From contig DFTB01000008.1 in the NCBI GenBank assembly GCA_002382975.1, positions 24,684 through 88,683 of the forward strand: a stretch of DNA of 64,000 bases, in the 5' to 3' direction. The stretch is from Fibrobacter sp. UBA4223. GTDB taxonomy: Bacteria > Fibrobacterota > Fibrobacteria > Fibrobacterales > Fibrobacteraceae. A program made the position numbers and the translations under genes. The notes beneath the pieces are model-generated. The model was not told the origin of the DNA and did not search any database. It saw only the letters and a list, made by a program, of their open reading frames with translations. This document shows positions 27,091-34,945 of this stretch, piece by piece (position 1 is the stretch's first letter; every line of letters starts with the position of its first letter).

Positions 27091-29028
27091 ATGACTGATT
27101 TTTTGAACAGACTGAAATCGTGGATTGGGGCATTGCCTAGAATGTACCGGATTTTTCTCGGGCTTCTGTTCGTGGCCGAATTAGGCCTCTACCTAGTCAC
27201 TCCCGACGAGCCGGGACTTTACTCCTGGAAACCGCAGTTTATCCCGTTCATTGTCGCCCTGCCGTTTCTCCTTGTCAAGAGCGTCCGTAAGCCATTCAAC
27301 CGTTTTGTCTGCAGTTACGCCCTCATCTCCTTTGCCTTTCTCGCCCTAGATTACCTGGCAGGCGGGCATGCGGGACTCGTCCAGATTTCTGTGCTGTTCA
27401 TTCCCTTCGGGCTTTACCTGCTGTACCGTTTTGGCGTGTGGAATTTCAAAAGGCTCTGCGAAAGAGATTCCCGGACAGCGCTATTGCTTTCTACCATTGC
27501 CTGGGGCGCCATGGCCCTGGCGTTTCCGCCGCTCCCCCTGGGGCCTGCCGCCCTGCTGCTGCTTGTGCCCTGGTTCATCGCCATGAATCGCTACAGCCGT
27601 AGTTCAGCCATTTTTGCCACCTTCTGGTCGGGCATGGTCTATAACGGCATCAACTACTACTGGATTTTCAACGTCATGAACGTGGAGACGGCACCATCGG
27701 CCATCATCTTCTTGGGCGTGGTGCTTTTGGTGGCCTTCTTCAGCTTCTACAGTGTGGTAGCGGCTTTCGTCTATACCCTCGTCAAGGATATCCGCATCAA
27801 GGGGTATAGGATTTTCTGGATACTCTACCCCGTGTTTTACGCCGGGCTCGAAATGACCCGTACCCGCGGGGATTTCGCCTTCCCCTGGAGCCACCTGGGC
27901 TACGTGTTCGGCAACTACCTGGAACTTTTGCAGGCTCTTTCTATCATCGGAATCTTCGGCTACACCACCCTGATTGTGGCAAGCAACATGCTGGTTGCAA
28001 ATGCTTTGGACAAGCCTGGTCTAAAAGCCAAGTGGCCCTTTGCGTTACCCGCCCTAATTCTCATAGCCCTACTTGTTCACGGAAAAATCACCTTGTCCTC
28101 CCCCGAAGCGGCACCCTTCTACGGAAGCGACGGGGAGCACACTCCCCAAATAGCCATGGTGCAGCCCTGCATTCAGCAGGGTGAAAAATGGAGCAAGGAG
28201 CGCTACGACCGCATTATCGACAAGACCCTCGGTATGGTCCGGGACAGCGTCAAAGACGGAACGGACCTGATTATCCTTGCAGAAACCGCCATTCCAGACC
28301 ACATCCGTAGGCAGCCCGCTACGATTGTCAGGCTGCACAACGTCGCAAGCCGCATGAACGCAAGCATTCTGGTGGGCGCCCTTGATTTCAAACGGAACAA
28401 GGAGCCTGGTGCAGTGCGCCGCTACGAGGTGTACAACGCCTCGTTCCTGTTCAGCCCCAATGACGGAAGCTTTCCCCAGCGTTACATCAAAAAGCACCTG
28501 GTTCCTTTCAGCGAAAGGATTCCTTTCGACGACATCTTCCCAATCCTGAACTACGTGGATCTGGGCGAAGGCGATTTTGTTCCCGGAAAAGAAACTCCCG
28601 TGTACGGCCCCTTCTTGTGGACGCCTTTCATATGCTACGACGCCATCTTCGGCGACCTGGTGCGGGATGCCATCCGGGCAGGCTCCAGGTTCATGGTGAA
28701 CATCACTAACGACGGATGGTTCGGCAGGAGTACCGCCCCCTACCAGCACCTGAACCTGGTGCGTTACCGCACCATCGAAAACGGCATGCCGGCGGCAAGG
28801 CTTGCCAACAGCGGAGTGTCCGTATTCATTGACCAGTATGGTCACATGGACTTGAACACGCCTATTTTTGAAGACGCCGTCATCCAGCGCAAGATGCAAC
28901 TAAAGACCAGGGACACCCTGTACCAGCATATCGGCGATTATCTTGAAACCGCCCTGCTCTGGTTCTTCGCCATTTACTTGCTAGCGGCAATCGGATGCCG
29001 ATTGAGATTCTCACCTACGCGAGAATGA
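27091..29028 (+). CDS. lnt: Apolipoprotein N-acyltransferase
   Basis: A 645-residue inner-membrane enzyme that adds the third acyl chain to lipoproteins. The N-terminal ~340 residues hold many membrane helices, more than the usual ~510-residue family member, so about 100 residues are extra at the N terminus. The nitrilase domain has Glu in I-I-L-A-E-T-A-I-P, Lys in Y-I-K-K-H-L-V-P-F-S-E-R-I-P and Cys in P-F-I-C-Y-D-A-I-F. This fits the many lipoproteins around it. The last codons and the TGA lie inside an ATTCTC..GAGAATGACG palindrome. Confidence 0.94.
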   Translation: MTDFLNRLKSWIGALPRMYRIFLGLLFVAELGLYLVTPDEPGLYSWKPQFIPFIVALPFLLVKSVRKPFNRFVCSYALISFAFLALDYLAGGHAGLVQISVLFIPFGLYLLYRFGVWNFKRLCERDSRTALLLSTIAWGAMALAFPPLPLGPAALLLLVPWFIAMNRYSRSSAIFATFWSGMVYNGINYYWIFNVMNVETAPSAIIFLGVVLLVAFFSFYSVVAAFVYTLVKDIRIKGYRIFWILYPVFYAGLEMTRTRGDFAFPWSHLGYVFGNYLELLQALSIIGIFGYTTLIVASNMLVANALDKPGLKAKWPFALPALILIALLVHGKITLSSPEAAPFYGSDGEHTPQIAMVQPCIQQGEKWSKERYDRIIDKTLGMVRDSVKDGTDLIILAETAIPDHIRRQPATIVRLHNVASRMNASILVGALDFKRNKEPGAVRRYEVYNASFLFSPNDGSFPQRYIKKHLVPFSERIPFDDIFPILNYVDLGEGDFVPGKETPVYGPFLWTPFICYDAIFGDLVRDAIRAGSRFMVNITNDGWFGRSTAPYQHLNLVRYRTIENGMPAARLANSGVSVFIDQYGHMDLNTPIFEDAVIQRKMQLKTRDTLYQHIGDYLETALLWFFAIYLLAAIGCRLRFSPTRE

Positions 29029-29030
29029 CG
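29007..29030. repeat. REP-like palindrome ending in ATGACG
   Basis: ATTCTC-(ACCTACGC)-GAGAAT followed by GACG. It overlaps the lnt stop. Similar elements with the same ATGAC tail are at 49369-49393 and 52411-52481. Confidence 0.65.
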
Positions 29031-29076
29031 AATGTTGTTTTGCAAGAGTGGCGAAAAAGCCTATTTGCAAAACAGA

Positions 29077-29724
29077 CTACAACAAAAGCTGCGGCGGCCA
29101 GTGGCCAGCCTTGGGGCGCTCCTTGAAAGTCGCCCCCGGCATAAGATCCTTGAGTTTCAACGTCTGGGCAGGTGGAACGGCCCTGTCCATACGGCCGTAA
29201 ACCACTTCAATTCCACTACAATCCTCTAGAGGTTTCGAAATCTTGTTGCCCGCCAGGTAGGTAATGCCCTTGGCCAGTTTCTCGGCGTTCATCTTCTTGG
29301 CGCAGTCCATCCAGTCGTCTTGCCACTCGCCGAATTCGTCTTCGAACTGCTCCGCAAAAGAATTCAGGCCCGGTTCCGTAGTCGTCTGCATCTGCCTTGC
29401 CATAAAGTGCAGGTTCGTCTCCGTCCAGTCGCTGTCTTCGTCGCAGAAGTCCGCATAAGGCGAAAGCAGAATCCATCGCTGTGCCGATGGTTTTTTCTTG
29501 TGGTGCATGAGCAAGAGAAACGCACCCATGCCAGAGCCTACCGCTACATCGGCCTTGGAAAGTCCGGGAATCTTGTAAAGGTCATCCAGGTTGTCCGCCA
29601 TAGTCTCGTAGGGAACAAAGGTATGGTCGGCAGAAGACTCCACTTCTGTCAAGTCGTCTTGCCATAGCGACAAGTCCGACGCCCAGTCCGGCAACCAGAC
29701 CCACTTTTCATTTGACTTCGCCAT
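29077..29724 (-). CDS. Alpha/beta hydrolase, BioH/BioG-like
   Basis: A 215-residue soluble hydrolase-fold protein. The nucleophile elbow is G-S-G-M-G (Ser near residue 64). The likely acid is Asp in V-Y-G-R-M-D-R-A-V-P-P, and the catalytic His lies in K-A-G-H-W-P. The N terminus W-V-W-L-P-D-W-A-S-D-L-S-L-W resembles the pimeloyl-ACP methyl esterases of biotin synthesis. birA is in the window at 40251 but there is no bio operon here. Substrate assignment is tentative. Confidence 0.68.
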   Translation of the reverse strand: MAKSNEKWVWLPDWASDLSLWQDDLTEVESSADHTFVPYETMADNLDDLYKIPGLSKADVAVGSGMGAFLLLMHHKKKPSAQRWILLSPYADFCDEDSDWTETNLHFMARQMQTTTEPGLNSFAEQFEDEFGEWQDDWMDCAKKMNAEKLAKGITYLAGNKISKPLEDCSGIEVVYGRMDRAVPPAQTLKLKDLMPGATFKERPKAGHWPPQLLL

Positions 29725-29845
29725 AACCCAGATTAATCACCCTTTACTAAAACACTCCCAAAACGGATTTCTATATAGAAAGATATATAGTGAAATCAAG
29801 AAAAGAACATTTTTTTTGTTTTTTTTTACTTTATGATATAGATAT

Positions 29846-30460
29846 ATGCTTTTTGGGCGAAATTTCAGCTTTTTTTTGATATTTATCACACTTTGCGCTT
29901 GGGGCGTATCCACAGCCGCCCCCCTGAGGCTCCATGACGAGAACAGGGTAATGAGCGCAACCCAAGCCCGTTATTTGGAAAAACTGGCCAAGGAGCTGGA
30001 GCAAAAAACCGGATTCAGCCTGTCTGTAGTTCTGCTAGAAGACAGCCGGAACAAGCGGGATTTTTCGCCAGACAGTAACGAGATTCTTCTTTATACGGCT
30101 TTCGTGCAACAGTTGCATCATGTTCAACTCGGAAAAAATCCGGAGTCTTTCCTTCCGAAAAGCACCATCGAAAAGCTCCAACAGGAATACCTTTTTCCGG
30201 AATACATGTCCGCCAGATATGACAAGGGGACTTTGCTACTAGCTTACCATCTTTCAAACGAACTTGCAAAGGCAAAGGGCACGACATTGGTTACTGAGCC
30301 TCCGGAATTTGAAAGCGCCGGCAGCCTCAATGCGGCAGGCTGGGTGTTTGTCGCAATCATCTTTTCGCTAGTGTTTTACGCCCTGTACAAAAGGGGACGC
30401 CGCACCAGCGCCGGTTTCACCAGCAAGCGATTCCATTACGGACGGTTCGGCTGGAGGTAG
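29846..30460 (+). CDS. Exported membrane-anchored TPM-domain protein
   Basis: A 204-residue protein with a signal peptide or N-terminal anchor (residues 5-25). A TPM-like domain follows (L-H-D-E-N-R-V-M-S-A-T-Q-A-R-Y-L-E-K-L-A..T-G-F-S-L-S-V-V-L-L). A C-terminal membrane helix lies near residues 168-186, then a basic tail. The arrangement resembles YgcG/Psb32-type proteins of the envelope. It is six bases ahead of the next gene, so they are likely cotranscribed. A long T-rich stretch and a TATGAT-type box precede the start. Confidence 0.7.
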   Translation: MLFGRNFSFFLIFITLCAWGVSTAAPLRLHDENRVMSATQARYLEKLAKELEQKTGFSLSVVLLEDSRNKRDFSPDSNEILLYTAFVQQLHHVQLGKNPESFLPKSTIEKLQQEYLFPEYMSARYDKGTLLLAYHLSNELAKAKGTTLVTEPPEFESAGSLNAAGWVFVAIIFSLVFYALYKRGRRTSAGFTSKRFHYGRFGWR

Positions 30461-30465
30461 TTTTT

Positions 30466-31092
30466 ATGAAAAGAATATTGAGTGTTCAGGAATTAAAGCA
30501 ATCCCCCTGGCCCGGCAGATTTACGGAAACCTTCGGAGCAAACCTGGTTTCCGCATTCCTTTACGGGGACTGCCTTGAAGAAGGATTCAGCGCCCTGGAA
30601 AGGCCCTGGACCGTGGCATTCATATTGAAAGACGCTTCTGCTACGGAGGTCGACAAGCTCAAATCCTGGAGCAAGAAGGCACAGTGCGAAGGAGTGGAAT
30701 TCTCCTACATTTTTTCCAGTGCCGAGGTTCTCTCGAACCTGGAAACTTTTCCGCTGGAATTTCTGGAAATGTCCTGCCGGAACCAGGTCCTGTGCGGTAT
30801 CGCTCCTCTAGAAGGGTTCAGCCCCAACCGGGAAGCCCTTGCAGCGCAGTGCCTGCGGGAATGGAAAGCTTTCCTGTTCCACAGGCGTCTCAACACCAAG
30901 CCCAATGCTGCCGACTACCTGCAGGAACTTTCGCCCCTGCTAAGCGGCATCTACTACCTGAAATGCGGAAACTATCCTGAAAAATGGCAGCAGGTTCTCG
31001 ACGCTTTCCCGGAACTTTCAACTGCGGGAAACCTGCTGGGCGCCTTGCAGAACACCATAACAAATATATGCGCTTGTCCCCAACAGTCCTAA
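30466..31092 (+). CDS. Hypothetical protein, nucleotidyltransferase/HEPN-like
   Basis: A 208-residue cytosolic protein. The segment L-V-S-A-F-L-Y-G-D-C-L-E-E-G-F resembles the start of a polymerase-beta-type nucleotidyltransferase fold, where G-S/G-D is the active loop. The C-terminal half is helical and HEPN-like (S-P-L-L-S-G-I-Y-Y-L-K-C-G). The catalytic D-x-D is not evident, so it may be inactive. It is paired with the TPM-domain gene. Its stop codon lies in the first unit of the CCTA repeat that follows. Confidence 0.6.
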   Translation: MKRILSVQELKQSPWPGRFTETFGANLVSAFLYGDCLEEGFSALERPWTVAFILKDASATEVDKLKSWSKKAQCEGVEFSYIFSSAEVLSNLETFPLEFLEMSCRNQVLCGIAPLEGFSPNREALAAQCLREWKAFLFHRRLNTKPNAADYLQELSPLLSGIYYLKCGNYPEKWQQVLDAFPELSTAGNLLGALQNTITNICACPQQS

Positions 31093-31171
31093 TACCTAAA
31101 ACCTATTACCTAACACCTATCCCCTAGATCCTAGCCCCTAGATCCTAACCCCTACCACCTACAACCTCTTA
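31090..31171. repeat. Degenerate (CCTAnnA)n repeat filling the M16 peptidase leader
   Basis: About nine imperfect CCTA-based units of 7-9 bases (for example CCTAAAACCTATTACCTAAC and CCCCTAGATCCTA) run up to one base before the start codon of the next gene. They leave no SD. The same family is at 27013 and 37424. Confidence 0.75.
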
Positions 31172-32443
31172 ATGAAACAGATTCTCAAAAAGACCGAACT
31201 TGAAAACGGCATTACCATTCTCACCGACTACATGCCCCACGCCTATTCCGTTGCCGTGGGTGCCTGGATTCCGCGAGGATCACGACACGAAGCCCCCGAT
31301 GAATACGGACTCAGCCATTTCTACGAGCACCTGGTTTTCAAAGGCACCCAAAAACGCACAGCCCTTGAGATAGCCCGGGCCATTGAGGACCGGGGCGGCA
31401 ACCTAGAAGCCTACACCACTAGGCAAGAGACCGGCTTTTACGCCCAAGTGGAGAGCAGCGATTTACCACTGGCCATAGACGTCATCGCAGACATGCTCAT
31501 GCATCCCCGCCTCGAAAAGAAGGAAATGGAAAAAGAACGACGGGTCATCATTGAAGAAATCCACAGCTACGATGACATTCCCGAAGAACTGGTGGGCGAC
31601 GTTTTCAATGCCATCCATTTCAAGGGTTCGGGTATTGCCCATTCCATTACCGGGAACGTACAGCAAGTCAAAGCCCTCACCCATCGCCAGATGCTTAAAT
31701 ACAAGCAACAAGTCATAAGTCAAATTCCCATCCTCGTCTGCGCCTCGGGCAGGGTCAATCATGATAGCCTAGTAAAGCTCTGCAAAGAGAAATTCGCCGA
31801 AAAGACTATTGACGGGAGTTGTCCCTCGGACATCTACAAAGCAACCCAAAGTGTGAAGGTGGTTCAAAAGCAGGACATTACACAGTCCAATCTTTTCTGG
31901 GGACTCAGCTTTGACAGGAGCCATATGGACAACCGGGACCGGGCGGCCCTTTCCATGTTTAACGTTGCCATGGGCGCAGGGATGGCTTCACGCCTGTTCC
32001 AGAAAATTCGCGAAGAAAAAGGCCTCGCCTACTCCGTCTACTCTACCGCCGACATATACAGGGACTGCGTAGACTGGGGAGTCGCCCTGGCAACGGAGCC
32101 GCATCAACTTAAAACGGCTCTAGAATTATCCATCGACGAAACGAAGATGTTCCTGAAGCATGGATTCAGGGCCGGTGAATTTGAGAGGACCCGTGCAAAT
32201 ATTCTGGGCGGCATGCACCTGGGCGCCGACAGCCCTGAAAAACGGCTTGTGCGTATGGCAGAACAAATGTTACATCTCGGAGAATTCCGCTCTATGGAAA
32301 AAAGCGAGAAAATCCTCAAGTCCTTAACCGAGGACGAGGTTGTCTCAACGACGAACAGACTGTTCGACGCAGCGAAATTCTCTGCTGCCGTGGTGGAACC
32401 CAAGAGCAAGAAAAAAACCGTCCTCGAAATGAACTTCTTTTAA
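31172..32443 (+). CDS. M16-family zinc peptidase (insulinase/MPP-like)
   Basis: A 423-residue single-unit M16 protease of the processing-peptidase type. The inverted zinc motif is S-H-F-Y-E-H-L-V-F-K-G-T near residue 50. The distal Glu is in E-R-R-V-I-I-E-E-I-H about 75 residues later. The C-terminal domain includes F-Q-K-I-R-E-E-K-G-L-A-Y-S-V-Y. Length and order match bacterial YmxG/PqqL relatives, which act as dimers on small unfolded peptides. No second M16 gene is adjacent. The leader is made entirely of repeat units, with no clear SD. Confidence 0.92.
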   Translation: MKQILKKTELENGITILTDYMPHAYSVAVGAWIPRGSRHEAPDEYGLSHFYEHLVFKGTQKRTALEIARAIEDRGGNLEAYTTRQETGFYAQVESSDLPLAIDVIADMLMHPRLEKKEMEKERRVIIEEIHSYDDIPEELVGDVFNAIHFKGSGIAHSITGNVQQVKALTHRQMLKYKQQVISQIPILVCASGRVNHDSLVKLCKEKFAEKTIDGSCPSDIYKATQSVKVVQKQDITQSNLFWGLSFDRSHMDNRDRAALSMFNVAMGAGMASRLFQKIREEKGLAYSVYSTADIYRDCVDWGVALATEPHQLKTALELSIDETKMFLKHGFRAGEFERTRANILGGMHLGADSPEKRLVRMAEQMLHLGEFRSMEKSEKILKSLTEDEVVSTTNRLFDAAKFSAAVVEPKSKKKTVLEMNFF

Positions 32444-32464
32444 GGGAAATCAAACACAATAAAA

Positions 32465-32497
32465 AAAAGGAACTCCACCATTTGGCGGAGTTCCTTT
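32465..32497 (+). terminator. Terminator of the M16 peptidase gene
   Basis: A perfect 8-bp stem GGAACTCC/GGAGTTCC is flanked by an A run and TTT. It works in both directions and begins about 25 bases after the stop. Confidence 0.85.
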
Positions 32498-32500
32498 ATG

Positions 32501-32542
32501 CATGTTAGGTTGGGCCCCACCACTTCGTGGATGAGGCCAACC
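32501..32542. repeat. 42-bp direct repeat, copy A
   Basis: Starts CATGTTAGGTTGGG and ends GATGAGGCCAACC. It folds into a two-tier hairpin: GGTTGG..CCAACC outside and CCAC-TTC-GTGG inside. Copy B, 88 bases downstream, is identical. Confidence 0.85.
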
Positions 32543-32558
32543 TCAGGGCATAAAAAAA

Positions 32559-32587
32559 GGAACCAACGTTGTTGATTCCTTTTTTAT
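32559..32587 (-). terminator. Terminator-like hairpin between the 42-bp repeats
   Basis: On the minus strand GGAATCAA pairs with TTGGTTCC (one G-U) between A and T runs. It resembles the hairpins on either side, so the terminator and the 42-bp repeat alternate. Confidence 0.7.
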
Positions 32588-32588
32588 A

Positions 32589-32630
32589 CATGTTAGGTTG
32601 GGCCCCACCACTTCGTGGATGAGGCCAACC
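32589..32630. repeat. 42-bp direct repeat, copy B
   Basis: Identical to copy A over all 42 bases. The flanks also match loosely (ATAAAAAAAGGA after A, ATAAAAAAAGA after B), so the duplicated unit is the repeat plus a terminator-type stem. Confidence 0.85.
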
Positions 32631-32639
32631 CTGGGGATA

Positions 32640-32674
32640 TAAAAAAAGACCAACCTAACGGCTGATCTTTTTTT
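32640..32674 (-). terminator. Terminator of tRNA-Glu
   Basis: On the minus strand GATCAGCC-GTTA-GGTTGGTC lies between seven A and seven T. It begins only two bases past the tRNA discriminator. Confidence 0.85.
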
Positions 32675-32675
32675 A

Positions 32676-32748
32676 TACCCCCAAGCGGTTTCGAACCGCT
32701 GTTGCGGGAATGAAAATCCCGAGTCCTGGGCCACTAGACGATAGGGGC
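32676..32748 (-). tRNA. tRNA-Glu (anticodon TTC)
   Basis: The acceptor pairs GCCCCTA with TGGGGGT, including a G-U first pair. The anticodon stem is CGGGA/TCCCG, loop TTTTCAT, so the anticodon is TTC. T stem AGCGG/CCGCT. Discriminator A; the next bases are TAA, so CCA is not encoded. The promoter on this strand is TTTACA (32785-32790) and TATATT (32763-32768), spacer 16. Confidence 0.94.
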
Positions 32749-32826
32749 ATTAAGTAAGGCCAAATATAGGAAACTTTATTTCTTTGTAAAGGGTGGGGGG
32801 CTAATTTTTTTACATTTTCGACGAAG

Positions 32827-34395
32827 ATGTTGAAAAAGTGGCTCAAAAAATCCCTTTTGAAAGGCATTTTGCGGTTCCTACCGCTGGCCATAGCCTCCAG
32901 TGCCGCCGACGGCGCCCTGCTGTGGGGCATCCGCTTCTTCATGGATTTGCTCTCCCAGGAATCCACTTTTACCCTGGCGGAATGGGTGATTTTGATGGTC
33001 CTATTGACGGCACTCCGCCTAATTTTTCTCTTCGCCAAGGTCCAGCAGAACGAGACCTGGATATTTTCCATCAGTTCCACCTTGCGGAGCTGGTTTATCC
33101 GCAAGCTCCGAAACCTGTCCCCCCGTTTTTTCCATGACCAAAACAGCAACACCCAGACAGAAATGGCCTTTGACGCCATCCATACCATCCAAAGTAACGG
33201 AAACGTCTTTTTCCAGGCGACCCAGGCCATTTTGCAGCTCCTCGTTTTCATTCCCGTACTGCTCTATATTTCCTGGCCCCTAACCCTATTCCTTTTCTTG
33301 ATTATCGTGCCCCTGGTAGCACTCCTCCAGCGCAAAATCCACCGCATGGGTCCCGAAGAAGAATCCCTGCTATTCGAGAAATCAAAGTTCCGCAGCCAAT
33401 TCGACATGACCCGAAGGCTATTTCGTACCTGGAGCGCCCCTCAAGAAAGGGCTGCTCTTTCGGCTACACTCCAGGGCGACTCCCGAAACCTCAGCGAACA
33501 TACAAGGCGCTTTTCTATACGCAAGAACGGCCTTTCCCTGGTAATGGAATCCGTCTCGGTTCTGTCCATGGTGTTCGTCCTCGCTTTCTGCGCCATCCTT
33601 ATCGCACAAGGCTGGATGGACAGCAAAGGGCTCATCCTGTTCTGTTCCGCCGTACTCCTGAGCTACAAGCCGGTCAAGGAATGTTCCCGTGCCCTGCCGG
33701 AATTTCGCGCCCTGGCAAGCGCCTGCGCCTACCTTTTCAAGTTCGAGACTATCCCCGAAAAAGCACCCGCACCTTCTGCCAGCGGAGACAATCTTACCGT
33801 TTGTCAGGGAGATTTTTCGTACAAAGGTCTCGACGACGAAAGTTCCGAAACCAAGGTCTATCGAAACCTCAATCTCAGTTGGAACGCAAAACAGCCTGTG
33901 CTCCTGAAAGGGCAAAACGGTTCCGGCAAGACTACGCTGTTACGGCTCATCGCCCATCTGGAAGAATGGAACCAGGGCGAAATGAGCCTCCCCGAAACCG
34001 CAAGTCCCGACGGAATTTTCCTCATGTCCCAGGATTTGGAGCTCCCGCCAAAAAACATCCTAAAAAAGATGCTGGAACGAGACCCTTCTTCCCTTTTGCA
34101 CGGCTTCATAGAGGCCACCCGAATCCAGAAGTTGCTTTCCAAGGAGTCCCTCTCCGGAGGAGAGCGGGCCAAGGTGGCCCTGCTGTGGGCGTTGGCCTCC
34201 CCTTCCAAGATTTTACTGCTGGACGAACCTCTGGCGGGCATCGCCCTGAACGACCGCGCTCCTATCCTGGAAAGACTCCTGGAGACCTGCGAAAAGCTGG
34301 GCAAGTGGCTCCTGATTTCCAGTCACGACCGCCTTCCCGAAACCCTAGAAAACAAGTTCCTGTTGGTGGACCTGGACCATGAAAAGTCTCTATAG
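32827..34395 (+). CDS. ABC transporter with fused membrane and ATPase domains
   Basis: A 522-residue half-transporter of the exporter type. The membrane domain occupies about residues 15-290. The ATPase follows, with Walker A G-Q-N-G-S-G-K-T-T near 363, signature L-S-G-G-E-R-A-K-V-A, Walker B I-L-L-L-D-E-P-L-A-G and H-loop I-S-S-H-D. It would work as a homodimer. It overlaps the next gene by 17 bases and sits ahead of waaA, so a lipid or envelope substrate is a reasonable guess. A TACATT box ends 10 bases before the start. Confidence 0.88.
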   Translation: MLKKWLKKSLLKGILRFLPLAIASSAADGALLWGIRFFMDLLSQESTFTLAEWVILMVLLTALRLIFLFAKVQQNETWIFSISSTLRSWFIRKLRNLSPRFFHDQNSNTQTEMAFDAIHTIQSNGNVFFQATQAILQLLVFIPVLLYISWPLTLFLFLIIVPLVALLQRKIHRMGPEEESLLFEKSKFRSQFDMTRRLFRTWSAPQERAALSATLQGDSRNLSEHTRRFSIRKNGLSLVMESVSVLSMVFVLAFCAILIAQGWMDSKGLILFCSAVLLSYKPVKECSRALPEFRALASACAYLFKFETIPEKAPAPSASGDNLTVCQGDFSYKGLDDESSETKVYRNLNLSWNAKQPVLLKGQNGSGKTTLLRLIAHLEEWNQGEMSLPETASPDGIFLMSQDLELPPKNILKKMLERDPSSLLHGFIEATRIQKLLSKESLSGGERAKVALLWALASPSKILLLDEPLAGIALNDRAPILERLLETCEKLGKWLLISSHDRLPETLENKFLLVDLDHEKSL

Positions 34396-34945
34396 ATGGA
34401 GAGGTTATATTCTGGGCGTGCTCGGTCTAGGACTCATCGTTACGCCCCCATCCCCGTTAAATTATGGACCCTCTATAATAGCAGCGATTCTCCTTGCCGT
34501 AGGCATTCTGCTCCGGATTTTTGCAAGGCGCACCATCGGTGAACACACCCGCGGAAACACCCACACGGCCCCCACCCTAGTCACTACCGGCGCCTACTCC
34601 CTGATGCGGCACCCGCTCTACGTTTCCAACAGTTTCATCGCCAGCGCCGCCATCATTTTTCACCTTGGTTTTTCTGTATGGACCATTCCTTTTTTTGCAG
34701 GCCTTTTCGCCCTGGAATTCGCCCTATCGAAGGCAGAAGACCAGTTCCTAAAAACCACCTTTCAAGAAAAATGGATAGAATGGAGTGCAAAAACCTGGGC
34801 GTTTTTTCCAAATCCACGAAATTTTGTGGCAAACGCACAACCTAGAACTTTTTTCCAAACCCTACGGGCGGATTTTTCTACCTGGCTATGGGTCATTTTG
34901 TTAATTTTCCTGTTGTACAGTAGAAAAGTTTTCTTTGGAGCGTAG
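34379..34945 (+). CDS. Isoprenylcysteine carboxyl methyltransferase-like membrane protein
   Basis: A 188-residue polytopic protein with the ICMT/PEMT signature L-V-T-T-G-A-Y-S-L-M-R-H-P-L-Y-V-S-N, which binds SAM at the membrane, and a distal E-F-A-L-S-K-A-E-D-Q-F-L. The family methylates lipids or small molecules in bacteria. The gene overlaps the ABC transporter gene by 17 bases and ends one base before waaA, so it is the middle of an operon. Its substrate is unknown; an envelope lipid is a guess. Confidence 0.78.
   Translation: MKSLYRWRGYILGVLGLGLIVTPPSPLNYGPSIIAAILLAVGILLRIFARRTIGEHTRGNTHTAPTLVTTGAYSLMRHPLYVSNSFIASAAIIFHLGFSVWTIPFFAGLFALEFALSKAEDQFLKTTFQEKWIEWSAKTWAFFPNPRNFVANAQPRTFFQTLRADFSTWLWVILLIFLLYSRKVFFGA

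Noticed and set aside
31090..31171. A CRISPR array in the CCTA repeats
   Set aside because: Units are 7-9 bases, imperfect and directly abutting, with no spacers of constant length and no cas genes nearby.
32501..32748. An integrase attachment site at tRNA-Glu
   Set aside because: The 42-bp repeats do not copy the tRNA 3' end, and no integrase or foreign gene block follows.
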